From: an uncultured Eubacteriales bacterium
GTDB lineage: Bacteria > Bacillota > Clostridia > Lachnospirales > Lachnospiraceae
Length of the DNA: 35,465 nt
Direction: 5' to 3'
Assembly: GCA_900319355.1 (NCBI GenBank)
Contig: ONOC01000010.1
Coordinates: 1-35,465, forward strand
A model generated the notes under the pieces. The model made no database searches and had not been told where the DNA came from. It saw only the letters and a program-made list of their open reading frames with translations. Both the position numbers and the translations under genes were made by a program. Shown in pieces: positions 1-7,663 of the stretch. Position 1 is the first letter of the stretch, and each line of letters opens with the position of its first letter.

Positions 1-2
1 GC

Positions 3-134
3 AATTAATTTGCGGGAGTTTTTCAGTTTCCGTGTAATGTGCCGAAACAGCTCCGAATAATGTGACGGTCATTACGCACACACCCGTGAAAAGTCGAAAT
101 AATGTGACGAATCAGGCAACGTTTAATTTGCCGG
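3..134. repeat. IS21-like end repeats (degenerate)
   Basis: Five related 13-nt copies of a motif close to AATAATKTGMCGG start at about 3, 32, 55, 97 and 121. Iterated subterminal repeats of this look are typical of IS21/IstA-type element ends in Clostridia (family knowledge, from memory). No transposase lies inside the window, so this would be the remnant or the inner end of an element extending to the left. The link to IS21 is inference. Confidence 0.4.
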
Positions 135-141
135 ATGACAG

Positions 142-237
142 CTATTTTTTATGTCTGAAAAATTGCGCAATGGCAATTCCAACACCAATACATGTAATCG
201 TGTATTCGATGAAATTCATCAAATCTGTTACATTCAT
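142..237 (-). CDS. Small toxin-like membrane peptide, 31 aa
   Basis: This 31-codon ORF has an acidic/polar N-terminus (MNVTDLMNF), one hydrophobic segment (about residues 13-27, ITCIGVGIAIAQFF) and a basic end (RHKK). That is the general build of type I toxin peptides and other small membrane proteins. The ATG at 237 is preceded by a strong Shine-Dalgarno (AAGGGAGGG), which supports translation. The upstream region is unusually structured (see the hairpins at 244-268 and 279-299). No antitoxin gene is visible; an antisense RNA would be expected if it is type I. I do not recognise the exact family. An annotation pipeline would probably miss it because of its size. Confidence 0.5.
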   Translation of the reverse strand: MNVTDLMNFIEYTITCIGVGIAIAQFFRHKK

Positions 238-243
238 GGGCAG

Positions 244-299
244 CCCTCCCTTCTGATAGTCAGGAGGGTGACATAAATGTCCTCCTGCGTGAGGAGGAC
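244..299 (-). promoter_or_regulatory. Structured 5' leader hiding the SD of the 31-aa ORF
   Basis: Two hairpins are visible. CCCTCC (244-249) pairs with GGAGGG (263-268), and its left arm overlaps the Shine-Dalgarno of the 31-aa ORF, so it would mask it. GTCCTCCT (279-286) pairs perfectly with AGGAGGAC (292-299) around a 5-nt loop. SD sequestration is common in type I toxin mRNAs (family knowledge); its role here is inferred. Confidence 0.45.
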
Positions 300-340
300 T
301 AACCGACTACCGCTTTTGGCAGCATCCGGTATTTCTGTGA

Positions 341-655
341 CCGTTCCATAATAACATCCTTCTACATACAGGGCCTGCCTGTCATCGACTTTTTAAAATC
401 GGGAATTACCGGCTGACAAGCCCAACCTGGCTGATCACGCCTGATTTCATCTCAGCTTTTATTTTCGCATCATCTGTGCAGGTTTTTAAACGACAAACCT
501 ATTACAATGTTGTAATTCTTGCAGCAGCCTCTTTCACCTTGACATGGGAAATATACGAACATCCGCTTATTTTTGTCATGATCGGTTTCGGGATAGTTAT
601 GTTGATCTGTTCTGGCAGCCGGAAACGCACAGACAAAGTGGATAAACAAGGCTGA
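341..655 (+). pseudogene. Membrane-protein C-terminal fragment without a start
   Basis: The frame is open for 104 codons between stop codons at 338-340 and 653-655. There is no plausible start or ribosome binding site at its left end. The translation looks like coding sequence: two hydrophobic stretches (around FISAFIFASSV and LIFVMIGFGIVMLIC) followed by a basic hydrophilic tail (SGSRKRTDKVDKQG). It looks like the 3' end of a transporter gene whose 5' part is gone. Chromate transporter or EamA-type permease are guesses only. It lies between the small-peptide leader and the ATPase gene, in what appears to be a rearranged patch. Confidence 0.35.
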
Positions 656-751
656 TTGTAGTGACAGGCGACTTGACAAAACAAGCTTTTTTTGAGTAGG
701 CTATGAATAGGTTCGAAACTGTAAAAAATTTTCAATTTCGGAAGTGATATT

Positions 752-1951
752 ATGAAATACATAGAGCGACCACAATACATGCAGCGGCTGCTTGACCTTA
801 TGGGAACGCCGGATATCAAGATTATCACTGGGATACGACGCAGTGGTAAGTCAGAACTTATGAAGGCATATATCCGGAAAATCACAGAAACGCAGCCTGA
901 TGCCAATATCATTTTCGTGGATTTTTTTAATCTGAAATATGAGGATCTCAAGGAATATCATGCCCTTTATAATTATATTGAGAGTCATTATGCCCCGGGG
1001 AAAATAAACTATGTTTTCGTTGATGAGGTTCAGCTTTGCGAGAAGTTTGAGCTGGCGATCAACAGTCTGCATGCCTCACGAAAATATGATCTCTATATCA
1101 CTGGATCCAATGCTTTTTTGTTGAGTTCAGACCTGACGACACTGTTTACAGGCAGATATGTTGAGATTCATGTGTTTCCATTCAGTTTTGCAGAATTTTG
1201 CAGTTATTATGCGGAAGAGAGAGATATTCAAAAACTTTTTGAGGAGTATGTGATCAAGGGCGGACTGGCCGGATCTTATGAATACCGAACGGAGCGAGAT
1301 CGAACAACCTATATAAGGGATGTGTACGATACGATTATTAATCGTGATCTGGTTGCCAAATATAATCTGTCGGATACTACAACATTGGAGCATTTGGCAG
1401 AGTTTATGATGGACAATGTTTCCAACCTGACCTCACCAAATAACATCAGCGATACACTAACGGCAAATATAATCGTCACCAATCATAAAACGATAGGCAA
1501 TTATATCAAGTACCTCTGCAATGCATATGTTTTCTATGGTGTCCGCAGATATGACATCCGGGGAAAGAAATATCTTAAGACCTCCATGAAGTACTATCTG
1601 AGTGATACCGGCATCCGCTTTGCAAGGCTCGGAAGACGGAATCTTGATTATGGACGGATGTATGAGAATATTGTCTGCATTGAATTGATGCGTCGTGGGT
1701 ATGAAGTACATGTTGGCAAGCTCTATCAGAAGGAAATTGATTTTGTGGCTATTCGAGGTGATGAAAAGTTATATATTCAGGTAAGTGACGATATTTCCCG
1801 ACAGGATACATTTGAACGCGAGTATGATCCGCTTTTAAAGATCAAAGATGCCTATCCTAAGCTGATACTGGCCAATACAAGGCATGAGACCTATGATTAT
1901 GAGGGAATCAAAATCTATAATCTTCCGGATTGGTTGCTGCAACAGGAGTGA
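752..1951 (+). CDS. AAA ATPase with DUF4143 domain
   Basis: A 399-residue protein of the widespread AAA_14/DUF4143 family. The Walker A motif is GIRRSGKS (residues 27-34) and Walker B is YVFVDE (about 87-92), followed by the sensor segment YITGSNAFLLSSDL and the FPFSFAEF motif that leads into the DUF4143 region. The C-terminal part contains KEIDFVAIRGDEKLYIQV, which resembles a PD-(D/E)XK-like core. Length is normal for the family and the frame is intact. The ATG at 752 follows GGAAG with about 7 nt spacing. The function of these proteins is not settled; they are often found in accessory DNA and vary between strains. This copy is visibly more AT-rich than the genes to its right and sits beside IS-like repeats, consistent with horizontal acquisition (inference). 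Confidence 0.9.
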   Translation: MKYIERPQYMQRLLDLMGTPDIKIITGIRRSGKSELMKAYIRKITETQPDANIIFVDFFNLKYEDLKEYHALYNYIESHYAPGKINYVFVDEVQLCEKFELAINSLHASRKYDLYITGSNAFLLSSDLTTLFTGRYVEIHVFPFSFAEFCSYYAEERDIQKLFEEYVIKGGLAGSYEYRTERDRTTYIRDVYDTIINRDLVAKYNLSDTTTLEHLAEFMMDNVSNLTSPNNISDTLTANIIVTNHKTIGNYIKYLCNAYVFYGVRRYDIRGKKYLKTSMKYYLSDTGIRFARLGRRNLDYGRMYENIVCIELMRRGYEVHVGKLYQKEIDFVAIRGDEKLYIQVSDDISRQDTFEREYDPLLKIKDAYPKLILANTRHETYDYEGIKIYNLPDWLLQQE

Positions 1952-2003
1952 AATCATAAAAAGCATGAGCAAAAAGAGAAGCTTAAGGACTGTCGGATGA
2001 CGA

Positions 2004-2039
2004 CTATATAAAGAAAACAGATCAGGCTTCCCTGATCTG
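2004..2039 (-). terminator. Terminator-like hairpin, U-tract on minus strand
   Basis: CAGATCAGG (2018-2026) and CCTGATCTG (2031-2039) form a perfect 9-bp stem with a CTTC loop. The T-rich run (TTTTCTTTATATA) follows on the minus strand, so it would stop leftward transcription. No minus-strand gene lies immediately to the right, so it may protect the ATPase region from antisense transcription or be a remnant. Confidence 0.45.
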
Positions 2040-2154
2040 GTCCGGGACTATATGAACATTGAAAGGTTATTACCCGCAGTTTTCCGGATTTTCCTTTCCT
2101 GTTTCCCACCAGATGGAGTACAATATAAACTTCGAAAGGAAGGAAACAGCTGCG

Positions 2155-3354
2155 ATGAAAACTGACCGTGCAAAAGTAACAGCATCATTTCAGAAATATG
2201 CGGAACATTATAATCTCTCGGACGTCAAGGTAAAACTGAAGTATGACCACACGTTCCGTGTGGCGCAGAACGCAGAAAGAATCGCGAAAAGCCTCAGCCT
2301 GTCCCCGGACGACATCGATCTCGCATGGCTTCTCGGCATGCTCCACGACATCGGCAGGTTCGAACAGGTACGGCGCTACGGCACCTTTCAGGATAAGTCA
2401 AGCGTAAATCATGCCGCACTTTCTGCGGACATCCTGTTTCACGACGACCTGATCCGGAGCTTCTGTGAGGACAGCAGCGAGGACCGTCTGATAGAAAAAT
2501 CAATCCGTCTCCACAACGTGTACCGTCTTCCGTCCCTCCCGGACAGGGAATACCTGTTCTGCACCATCCTTCGCGATGCAGACAAGGTGGATATCCTGCG
2601 TGTCAACTGTGAGACCCCGAGGACCGAGATCTATGATCTGCCGGAAGAAGCCTTCCGCACCTCCGCTGTCACCCCTGCGGTGTATGAGGACATCATGAAC
2701 GAGCGGAACGTAGACCGGACAAATTCCACAACCGGAATTGATTTTATCCTTGGCCACATTTCTTTCGTATACGGCCTCGTCTGGCCGGAAAGTCTCCGGA
2801 TGGTCAGGGAGCAGGGCTTCCTTGAGCAGCTCCTCTCGTTTCAGAGCGACAACCCTGACACCCGGCAGAAGATGGACCTGATCCGTGAAAAAATCCACAG
2901 CTTCATCGACCGCCGCATCGGCTCCGACAGAAAAAATCACATCCCCGGCGCGGAAAAAGGTTATTTCGAAACCTCAGAGCAGATGCACCATCACTTCGAT
3001 CATGATCACTTTGCCGTGGAAAACGGCATCACCATCGACTCCTTCGGAAAGAAAACGGCTGTATGCTCCGTGCATCTGACCGATCATCACCGGAATGCCA
3101 TGGGCCGCGTCATGGGCGGCGTCGTATTTACACTCGCCGATTATGTCTTTGCCATTGCGGCCAGCAGTGTCCACGTGCCCACCGTCACCCAGCAGGTCAG
3201 CGTGAGCTTCCTCACTTCCCCGAAGGGTGATCATCTGACCGCACGGGCAGACTGCGTCCGTGACGGCCGCACCTCTGCCGTATACAACGTCGACGTCTTC
3301 GACGGCAGCGGAAACCTCACGGCAAAACTGCTGATTACCGGTGCCAAGATATAA
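2155..3354 (+). CDS. HD hydrolase fused to PaaI-type hotdog thioesterase
   Basis: A 399-residue two-domain protein. Residues about 25-200 form an HD-superfamily metal-dependent phosphohydrolase: H32, the H64-D65 pair in LLGMLHDIGRFEQ, H86 and D141 in LRDADKVDIL. Residues about 270-399 form a PaaI-like hotdog acyl-CoA thioesterase: FAVENGI, then NAMGRVMGGVVFTLADY, the usual N-x-G...GG...LAD helix motif, with Met where many members have His before GG. I chose the ATG at 2155 because AAGGAAGG precedes it; an in-frame ATG at 2059 would add 32 residues with no good Shine-Dalgarno. The natural substrates of either half are unknown. The fusion suggests one protein that acts on a nucleotide or phosphoester and on an acyl thioester (inference). 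Confidence 0.85.
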   Translation: MKTDRAKVTASFQKYAEHYNLSDVKVKLKYDHTFRVAQNAERIAKSLSLSPDDIDLAWLLGMLHDIGRFEQVRRYGTFQDKSSVNHAALSADILFHDDLIRSFCEDSSEDRLIEKSIRLHNVYRLPSLPDREYLFCTILRDADKVDILRVNCETPRTEIYDLPEEAFRTSAVTPAVYEDIMNERNVDRTNSTTGIDFILGHISFVYGLVWPESLRMVREQGFLEQLLSFQSDNPDTRQKMDLIREKIHSFIDRRIGSDRKNHIPGAEKGYFETSEQMHHHFDHDHFAVENGITIDSFGKKTAVCSVHLTDHHRNAMGRVMGGVVFTLADYVFAIAASSVHVPTVTQQVSVSFLTSPKGDHLTARADCVRDGRTSAVYNVDVFDGSGNLTAKLLITGAKI

Positions 3355-3479
3355 AACCGAGCACGATATAAAACCGAAAGATAAATCCGGATTTCAGAAG
3401 CAAAAACTGAAACAAGAAGAACCAGAAACAGAAATCGAAACAATAAGAAGAATCAGAAACAGAAACAGGAACCAAAGAA

Positions 3480-3516
3480 GGGAACCCGGGCCGCTGCGGT
3501 CCGGGTTCCCTTCTTT
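3480..3516. terminator. Bidirectional intrinsic terminator
   Basis: GGGAACCCGG (3480-3489) pairs perfectly with CCGGGTTCCC (3501-3510). TTCTTT follows on the plus strand and the mirror run lies on the minus strand (AAAGAAG at 3473-3479). It separates the HD-PaaI gene from the convergent alcohol dehydrogenase pseudogene. The stretch before it (3355-3479) is purine-rich, with repeated CAGAAAC-like words, and holds no gene. Confidence 0.85.
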
Positions 3517-3575
3517 ATGGTATGAAATAAGCTTTATCCGCCGGAGCGCTTTACCCTCCGGTGTCATGCGGCTCT

Positions 3576-4653
3576 TTACATGAGCTTTCTGTACATCTCA
3601 ATAACCTGCTCTTTTGTTGCTTCTCTCGGGTTGCCCGGATAGCATGCATCGTTCAGGGCATCTGTTGCCAGTGTATCCAGATCCTCCTCACGGATGCGCT
3701 CGTTCTTCTGCGGAATCTTCACATCCATGGAAAGCTGCTTTACAGCATTGATGGCTGCATCTCTGTACTCTTCCTGCGTCATAGAACTCCATGCAGATCG
3801 GCAGAAGCTGTGCGCAGGCCATGCCATGCGGCGTGTCATAATGTGCGGACAGGCAGTGTGCCATGGAATGGTCGATACCAAGGCCTACGTTGGAGAAGCC
3901 CATGCCGGCTACATACTGTGCCATCGCCATGCCCTTGCGTCCTTCCGGCTCATTCTTTACAGCGGAACGGAGATTCTTCGAGATCAGCTTGATTGCCTCG
4001 AGATGGAACATATCGGTGATCTCGAAGGCTGCCTTTGTGATATATCCCTCAATCGCATGGGTCAGTGCGTCCATACCTGTGCATGCGGTCAGGCCTGCCG
4101 GCATGGAGGACATCATATCGGGATCGACAACAGCGATTGCCGGGATATCATTCGTATCAACGCAGACGAATTTACGTTCTTTCTCCGGATCGGTGATAAC
4201 GTAGTTGATGGTAACCTCAGCTGCGGTACCGGCAGTCGTCGGAACGGCGATGGTCGGAACAGCGTGATTCTTCGTCGGAGCAACACCTTCCAGAGAACGT
4301 ACATCTTCAAATTCCGGATTGGTGATGATCACGCCGATGGCCTTTGCGGTATCCATGGAGGAGCCGCCGCCGATGGCGATGATGGCATCAGCGCCCGCTT
4401 CCTTAAATGCCTTAACACCGTCCTGCACGTTCTTGATCGTCGGGTTCGGCTTGATGCCGGAATATACGGTATAATCAATCCCCGCCTCGTCAAGCAGGCT
4501 GGTAACCTTTCCCGTCACACCGAACTTTACCAGATCAGGATCGGATGTGATAAAAATCTTCTTATATCCGCCTCTTCTGATCTCCGGAACGATCTCCTGG
4601 ATCGCGCCCGCGCCATGATAGGAAATGTTATTTAATACAATTCTGTCAGCCAT
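3576..4653 (-). pseudogene. fucO: Lactaldehyde reductase-like Fe-ADH, frameshifted by internal deletion
   Basis: A group III iron-dependent alcohol dehydrogenase closest in motif pattern to FucO (lactaldehyde to 1,2-propanediol, NADH). The first 288 codons are intact: GGGSSMD nucleotide-binding motif, PTTAGTAAE, and all metal ligands (GMDALTHAIEGY, SMAHCLSAHYDTPHG). The frame then reads LLPICMEF followed by one extra T, and the correct C-terminus resumes in another frame as MTQEEYRDAAINAVKQL and ends GNPREATKEQVIEMYRKLM. Compared with FucO-like proteins about 22 residues are missing at the junction (near 3785), so a deletion of 3n+2 nt, roughly 65-68, would explain both the gap and the frameshift. 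The start at 4653 has GGGAGG 10 nt upstream. An assembly error cannot be excluded. A rhamnosidase gene lies about 4 kb away, and rhamnose breakdown yields lactaldehyde. Confidence 0.85.
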
Positions 4654-4701
4654 AATGAAAAATCCTCCCAATAAAATTGACTAAAAATTAATTTCGTTAC
4701 C

Positions 4702-4730
4702 ATTATATATTGTGAAAAATGACGCATCAA
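4702..4730 (-). promoter_or_regulatory. Promoter of the Fe-ADH pseudogene
   Basis: On the minus strand TTGATG (4725-4730) and TATAAT (4702-4707) are separated by 17 bp, a good sigma-A promoter about 50 bp upstream of the ATG. The palindrome at 4738-4775 lies just upstream of the -35 element. Confidence 0.7.
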
Positions 4731-4737
4731 ATAACAA

Positions 4738-4775
4738 ATGACCGGCAATGTTACATTCGTAACATCCCGGTCATA
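4738..4775. promoter_or_regulatory. Nested palindrome, likely TetR-type operator
   Basis: ATGTTAC-ATTC-GTAACAT (4748-4765) is a perfect inverted repeat. It is flanked by a second pair, ATGACCGG and CCGGTCAT, giving a 15-bp cruciform with a small bulge. The inner repeat has the shape of a TetR-family operator, and a TetR gene lies immediately upstream. It could also act as a weak terminator for that gene. Confidence 0.5.
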
Positions 4776-4899
4776 TTGTCATCGATTTGTCTAGATACTG
4801 CTTATGGTCCCGCGAAGCATGCCTGCGGGTTTGCCTGTGCTGGTTTACGCAATGATCTCTGAACGCCCCGTACCTGTATCTGCGGGTTTACCTGCCGTC

Positions 4900-5451
4900 T
4901 TACTCAAGATTCCGGAACAGGTCATGCAGTTTCTCCGGCATGGCCTCAATCAGCCAGCCGACGATCTGCTCGGGACGAATCGTCATGCCGTTCCGCGCCC
5001 AGTCTGCTGTCATATCGATGGAACCCCGGCAGTACATTTTCAGCAGGAATTCGATCTCGGGTGTGAACTCCACCTCGCCCTGCTTCCGGATATAATCCGA
5101 GTAAAACCGGTAGATGCACTCATAATCGTATTCGACGAGATTATTCTGCGCCTCACAGGCAAAGGCAAAATCAAAAAAGACCTGCTCACTTTTCAGGAAA
5201 ATAAATTTCTTTGTCAGCGCCTCACGGAGATTCATGGAAATCCCCATCTGCAGGAAGGATTTGTCGCAGAGCTTCTGAAAATACCAGTTCACCAGATCGT
5301 ACTTGTCTTTAAAGTACCGGTAAAACGTCGGACGCGAGACCTGTGCTTCCTCAAGAATCTCCGTAACGGTAATCTTCTCCAGACTCTTGCTTTCCATCCG
5401 TTTCTTTAAAGCTTCAGCAATTTTATAAGGCGTCACCTGAGGGCCATTCAT
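4900..5451 (-). CDS. TetR/AcrR family regulator
   Basis: A 183-residue protein. The N-terminal helix-turn-helix spans about residues 10-55 (KITVTEILEEAQVSRPTFYRYFKDKYDLV), including the hallmark TFYRYF-KDK recognition helix. The C-terminal ligand-binding region resembles the DhaS-like TetR_C_8 group. It lies upstream of, and in the same direction as, the broken alcohol dehydrogenase, with the palindrome at 4738-4775 between them. Control of that gene is the likely job (inference). If its target is now broken, this regulator may be orphaned. Confidence 0.88.
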   Translation of the reverse strand: MNGPQVTPYKIAEALKKRMESKSLEKITVTEILEEAQVSRPTFYRYFKDKYDLVNWYFQKLCDKSFLQMGISMNLREALTKKFIFLKSEQVFFDFAFACEAQNNLVEYDYECIYRFYSDYIRKQGEVEFTPEIEFLLKMYCRGSIDMTADWARNGMTIRPEQIVGWLIEAMPEKLHDLFRNLE

Positions 5452-5488
5452 GATCTGTATCTCCGTTTCAAATATTATTCATACGGCT

Positions 5489-5517
5489 ATTATATCATCA
5501 CAAAAGTATGACTGAAA
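5489..5517 (-). promoter_or_regulatory. Promoter of the TetR gene
   Basis: On the minus strand TTTCAG (5512-5517) and a perfect TATAAT (5489-5494) are spaced by 17 bp. The -35 match is weak. Confidence 0.5.
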
Positions 5518-5597
5518 CCCTGAATCTGCCGGAAATGACATAAATTCCGTCAGCACTGCAGCTGCACGGTTTCATGCCTCAGACACATTCGCTCACA

Positions 5598-6173
5598 TCA
5601 GACATAATCCCGCACAAAGGTATGCTTTCCGTTCTCGCAGTCGTAAACCCTGATCTCACAGTTCTTCGGATGCGGATGCCAGCGGATGCCGCCCGGCTTG
5701 TCTTCCAGATAACCGCAGAGCGGGCGGATGATGCCGCCGTGGCAGACAACAAGCACATTGCCGCTCTCCTTCTGCTCCAGCTCCTTCAGAAAATCATGAC
5801 TTCTCTTCACGGCCGAGGCAATCGTCTCGACCGACTTCGGGGCGGGGATGAGCTGAGGCAGCATCCAGTATGCCGTCATCGCCGGCCCGAGCAGATAATA
5901 TTTCTTTCCCTCATATCTGCCGAAATCAAACTCAATAATTCTCCTGTCCGTGATCACTTCGGAGGGATCCACATTTCCGATGATCGATGCCGTCTTCACT
6001 GCGCGCACCAGAGGGCTCGCGTATACGGCATCAAACGTCACCGCGCCGATTTTTTCACGTGCCGCCTCCGCCTGTGCGACGCCTGTATCATTCAGCGGGA
6101 TGTCCGTCCTGCCGGCCATCAGCTTCTGCCTGTTCATATCTGTCTGTCCGTGTCGGGTAAGGTAAATTCTCAT
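5598..6173 (-). CDS. Histidine phosphatase family protein
   Basis: A 191-residue phosphoglycerate-mutase-like phosphatase. It begins with the catalytic LTRHGQT motif (phosphorylated His at residue 8). It then has ASPLVRAVKTA, EFDFGRYEGK with the acid/base Glu, and the second His in VVCHGG (about residue 150). Length and motif order fit small-molecule phosphatases of the GpmB/CobC type; the substrate cannot be told. Start at 6173 with GGAG close upstream. No operon partner is evident. Confidence 0.88.
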   Translation of the reverse strand: MRIYLTRHGQTDMNRQKLMAGRTDIPLNDTGVAQAEAAREKIGAVTFDAVYASPLVRAVKTASIIGNVDPSEVITDRRIIEFDFGRYEGKKYYLLGPAMTAYWMLPQLIPAPKSVETIASAVKRSHDFLKELEQKESGNVLVVCHGGIIRPLCGYLEDKPGGIRWHPHPKNCEIRVYDCENGKHTFVRDYV

Positions 6174-6272
6174 ACCTGCTCCTTTCCTCCTGTGCCGGTG
6201 TTCGCTGACTTTTCTATTTTACACCCGTAACCAGGCTGTGTGGACACGATTCTGCCATATCACGGAACACAT

Positions 6273-6323
6273 GGTTACTGTTCACTCTTTGCCAGCCACT
6301 GTCACACATGGAGACTCCCGGGC
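6273..6323. repeat. Dispersed palindromic repeat, single-arm copy
   Basis: This stretch matches the arm of the element at 30875-31070: GTTACTGTTCA, then CAGCCACTGTCACACATGG and AGACTCCCGGG. Only one arm is present; the other side runs into the terminator at 6338-6359. Confidence 0.6.
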
Positions 6324-6359
6324 TGTAAAAGACAAAAGGACCCGGACTTCTCCGGGCCC
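6321..6359 (-). terminator. Intrinsic terminator of the antiporter gene
   Basis: On the minus strand GGGCCCGGA (6359-6351), a GAAG loop and TCCGGGTCC (6346-6338) form a 9-bp stem with one G-U pair, followed by TTTTGTCTTTT. Confidence 0.85.
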
Positions 6360-6411
6360 CTCGCTTATTCAGATTCACGGCAGATTCTCTTTCTGCTGTT
6401 CAGGCTTTCTC

Positions 6412-7608
6412 TCAGGACGCAGCCTGTGCTTTCTCCTTTGCGTCCGTCTTCATATAAAGACTCTTCAGAATGATCGGTGTCACGATCGAGCTGATGATGA
6501 TCAGCAGAATAACGGAAGTGAAGAACTGGCTGTCCATCATGCCCGCCTTCAGTCCTCTCTGTGAGACGATCAGCGCCACCTCTCCTCTGGTCATCATGCC
6601 GACGCCGATTTTCAGGCTTTCATCCTTCGAATACTTCAGGATTCTGGACATGAGGCCGCAGCCGATGACCTTCGCGATCATGCCGACCGCAACAAATGCG
6701 AGCGAGAAGACAATGACCGAGGGATCGATCTGCTTCAGATTGGTCTGAAGTCCGATGCTGACGAAGAAAATCGGTCCGAAGATCATGTAGCTGTTGATAT
6801 CCATCTTGCGCTCGATGTACGCGGAATCATCCAGTGAGCTCAGAATAATGCCCGCGCAGTAAGCACCTGTGATATCGGCAACGCCGAAAAATCTGTCCGC
6901 CACATAGGACATCCCGAAGGCGAGTACCAGTCCGATGATCGGGATTCTTCTGGTGTGGGGATAACGCGCATCAACCCATTTCATGATCTGGTAAATGATA
7001 TAGCCCACACCGATGGCGAAGACGAAGAAAAGAACCATCTTCAGAACAACGATGCCCAGATTTGCCTTCGGGTCCTTCAGGCTGATCACGGCCGTCAGAA
7101 CAATGATGCCGAGCACATCATCGATCACCGCCGCATTCATGATCGTCATGCCGACTTCAGTAGACAGCTTGCCCATATCACGGAGCGCCTGCACCGTGAT
7201 GCTGACGGAGGTAGCCGTCAGGATCGTGCCGATAAACAGCGCACGGATGAAATTCTCCGAACCCCAGCCGCCGAAACCGTAGAACGCCATGTACAGAATC
7301 GTGCCGCAGATCAGCGGAACCACAACGCCCGCCGTAGCAATCAGGGTTGCCTTTGCGCCTGAGCGCTTCAGCTGTCCGATATCCGTCTCCAGTCCGGCAC
7401 TGAACATCAGCAGAATCACACCGATCTCAGCCATGTCAGTCAGAAAATCATTGGTCTGGATCAGATTCAGCAGACTCGGCCCGATCAGAAGGCCGGCCAC
7501 GATTTCACCTGCAACCTCCGGTGCCTTGATTTTTCTCGCCAGAAGCGCAAAAAACTTGGCAAAAATCAGAATAATCGCAAGCTCTTCCAGCATATCCAGC
7601 GTATCCAC
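6412..7608 (-). CDS. CPA2-type cation:proton antiporter
   Basis: A 398-residue integral membrane protein with about 12-13 hydrophobic segments, of the Kef/NapA-like CPA2 family (Na+/H+ exchanger fold). Family signs are the PEVAGEIVAGLLIGPS motif near residue 30, the SVSITVQALRDMG segment, and the paired Asp in NAAVIDDVLGI (about residues 157-167) that carries protons and cations. It lacks the C-terminal TrkA-N and RCK domains of KefB/C, so it is a stand-alone exchanger. The start is GTG at 7608 with AAGGGG upstream; the ATG five codons further in is an alternative. Ion specificity cannot be read from sequence. Confidence 0.9.
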   Translation of the reverse strand: MDTLDMLEELAIILIFAKFFALLARKIKAPEVAGEIVAGLLIGPSLLNLIQTNDFLTDMAEIGVILLMFSAGLETDIGQLKRSGAKATLIATAGVVVPLICGTILYMAFYGFGGWGSENFIRALFIGTILTATSVSITVQALRDMGKLSTEVGMTIMNAAVIDDVLGIIVLTAVISLKDPKANLGIVVLKMVLFFVFAIGVGYIIYQIMKWVDARYPHTRRIPIIGLVLAFGMSYVADRFFGVADITGAYCAGIILSSLDDSAYIERKMDINSYMIFGPIFFVSIGLQTNLKQIDPSVIVFSLAFVAVGMIAKVIGCGLMSRILKYSKDESLKIGVGMMTRGEVALIVSQRGLKAGMMDSQFFTSVILLIIISSIVTPIILKSLYMKTDAKEKAQAAS

Positions 7609-7663
7609 AATAAAGTCCCCTTTCCCTTTACTGTGGCACCACCTTCCGTGATGCGCACAGTTT

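Noticed and set aside
62-256. 64-codon plus-strand ORF at the left edge
   Set aside because: No ribosome binding site, and it runs across IS-like repeats and antisense to the better supported 31-aa ORF.
673-707. TTGACA with a downstream TATGAA as promoter of the ATPase gene
   Set aside because: Spacing is about 23 bp and no acceptable -10 lies at 16-18 bp, so I did not list it.
3694-4635. A 313-codon plus-strand frame across the alcohol dehydrogenase pseudogene
   Set aside because: No recognisable motifs; the minus strand carries the full FucO-like pattern apart from the deletion.
4828-4893. Near-identical GCGGGTTTGCCTG / GCGGGTTTACCTG direct repeat after the TetR gene
   Set aside because: Only two short copies with no associated gene or structure; may be chance.
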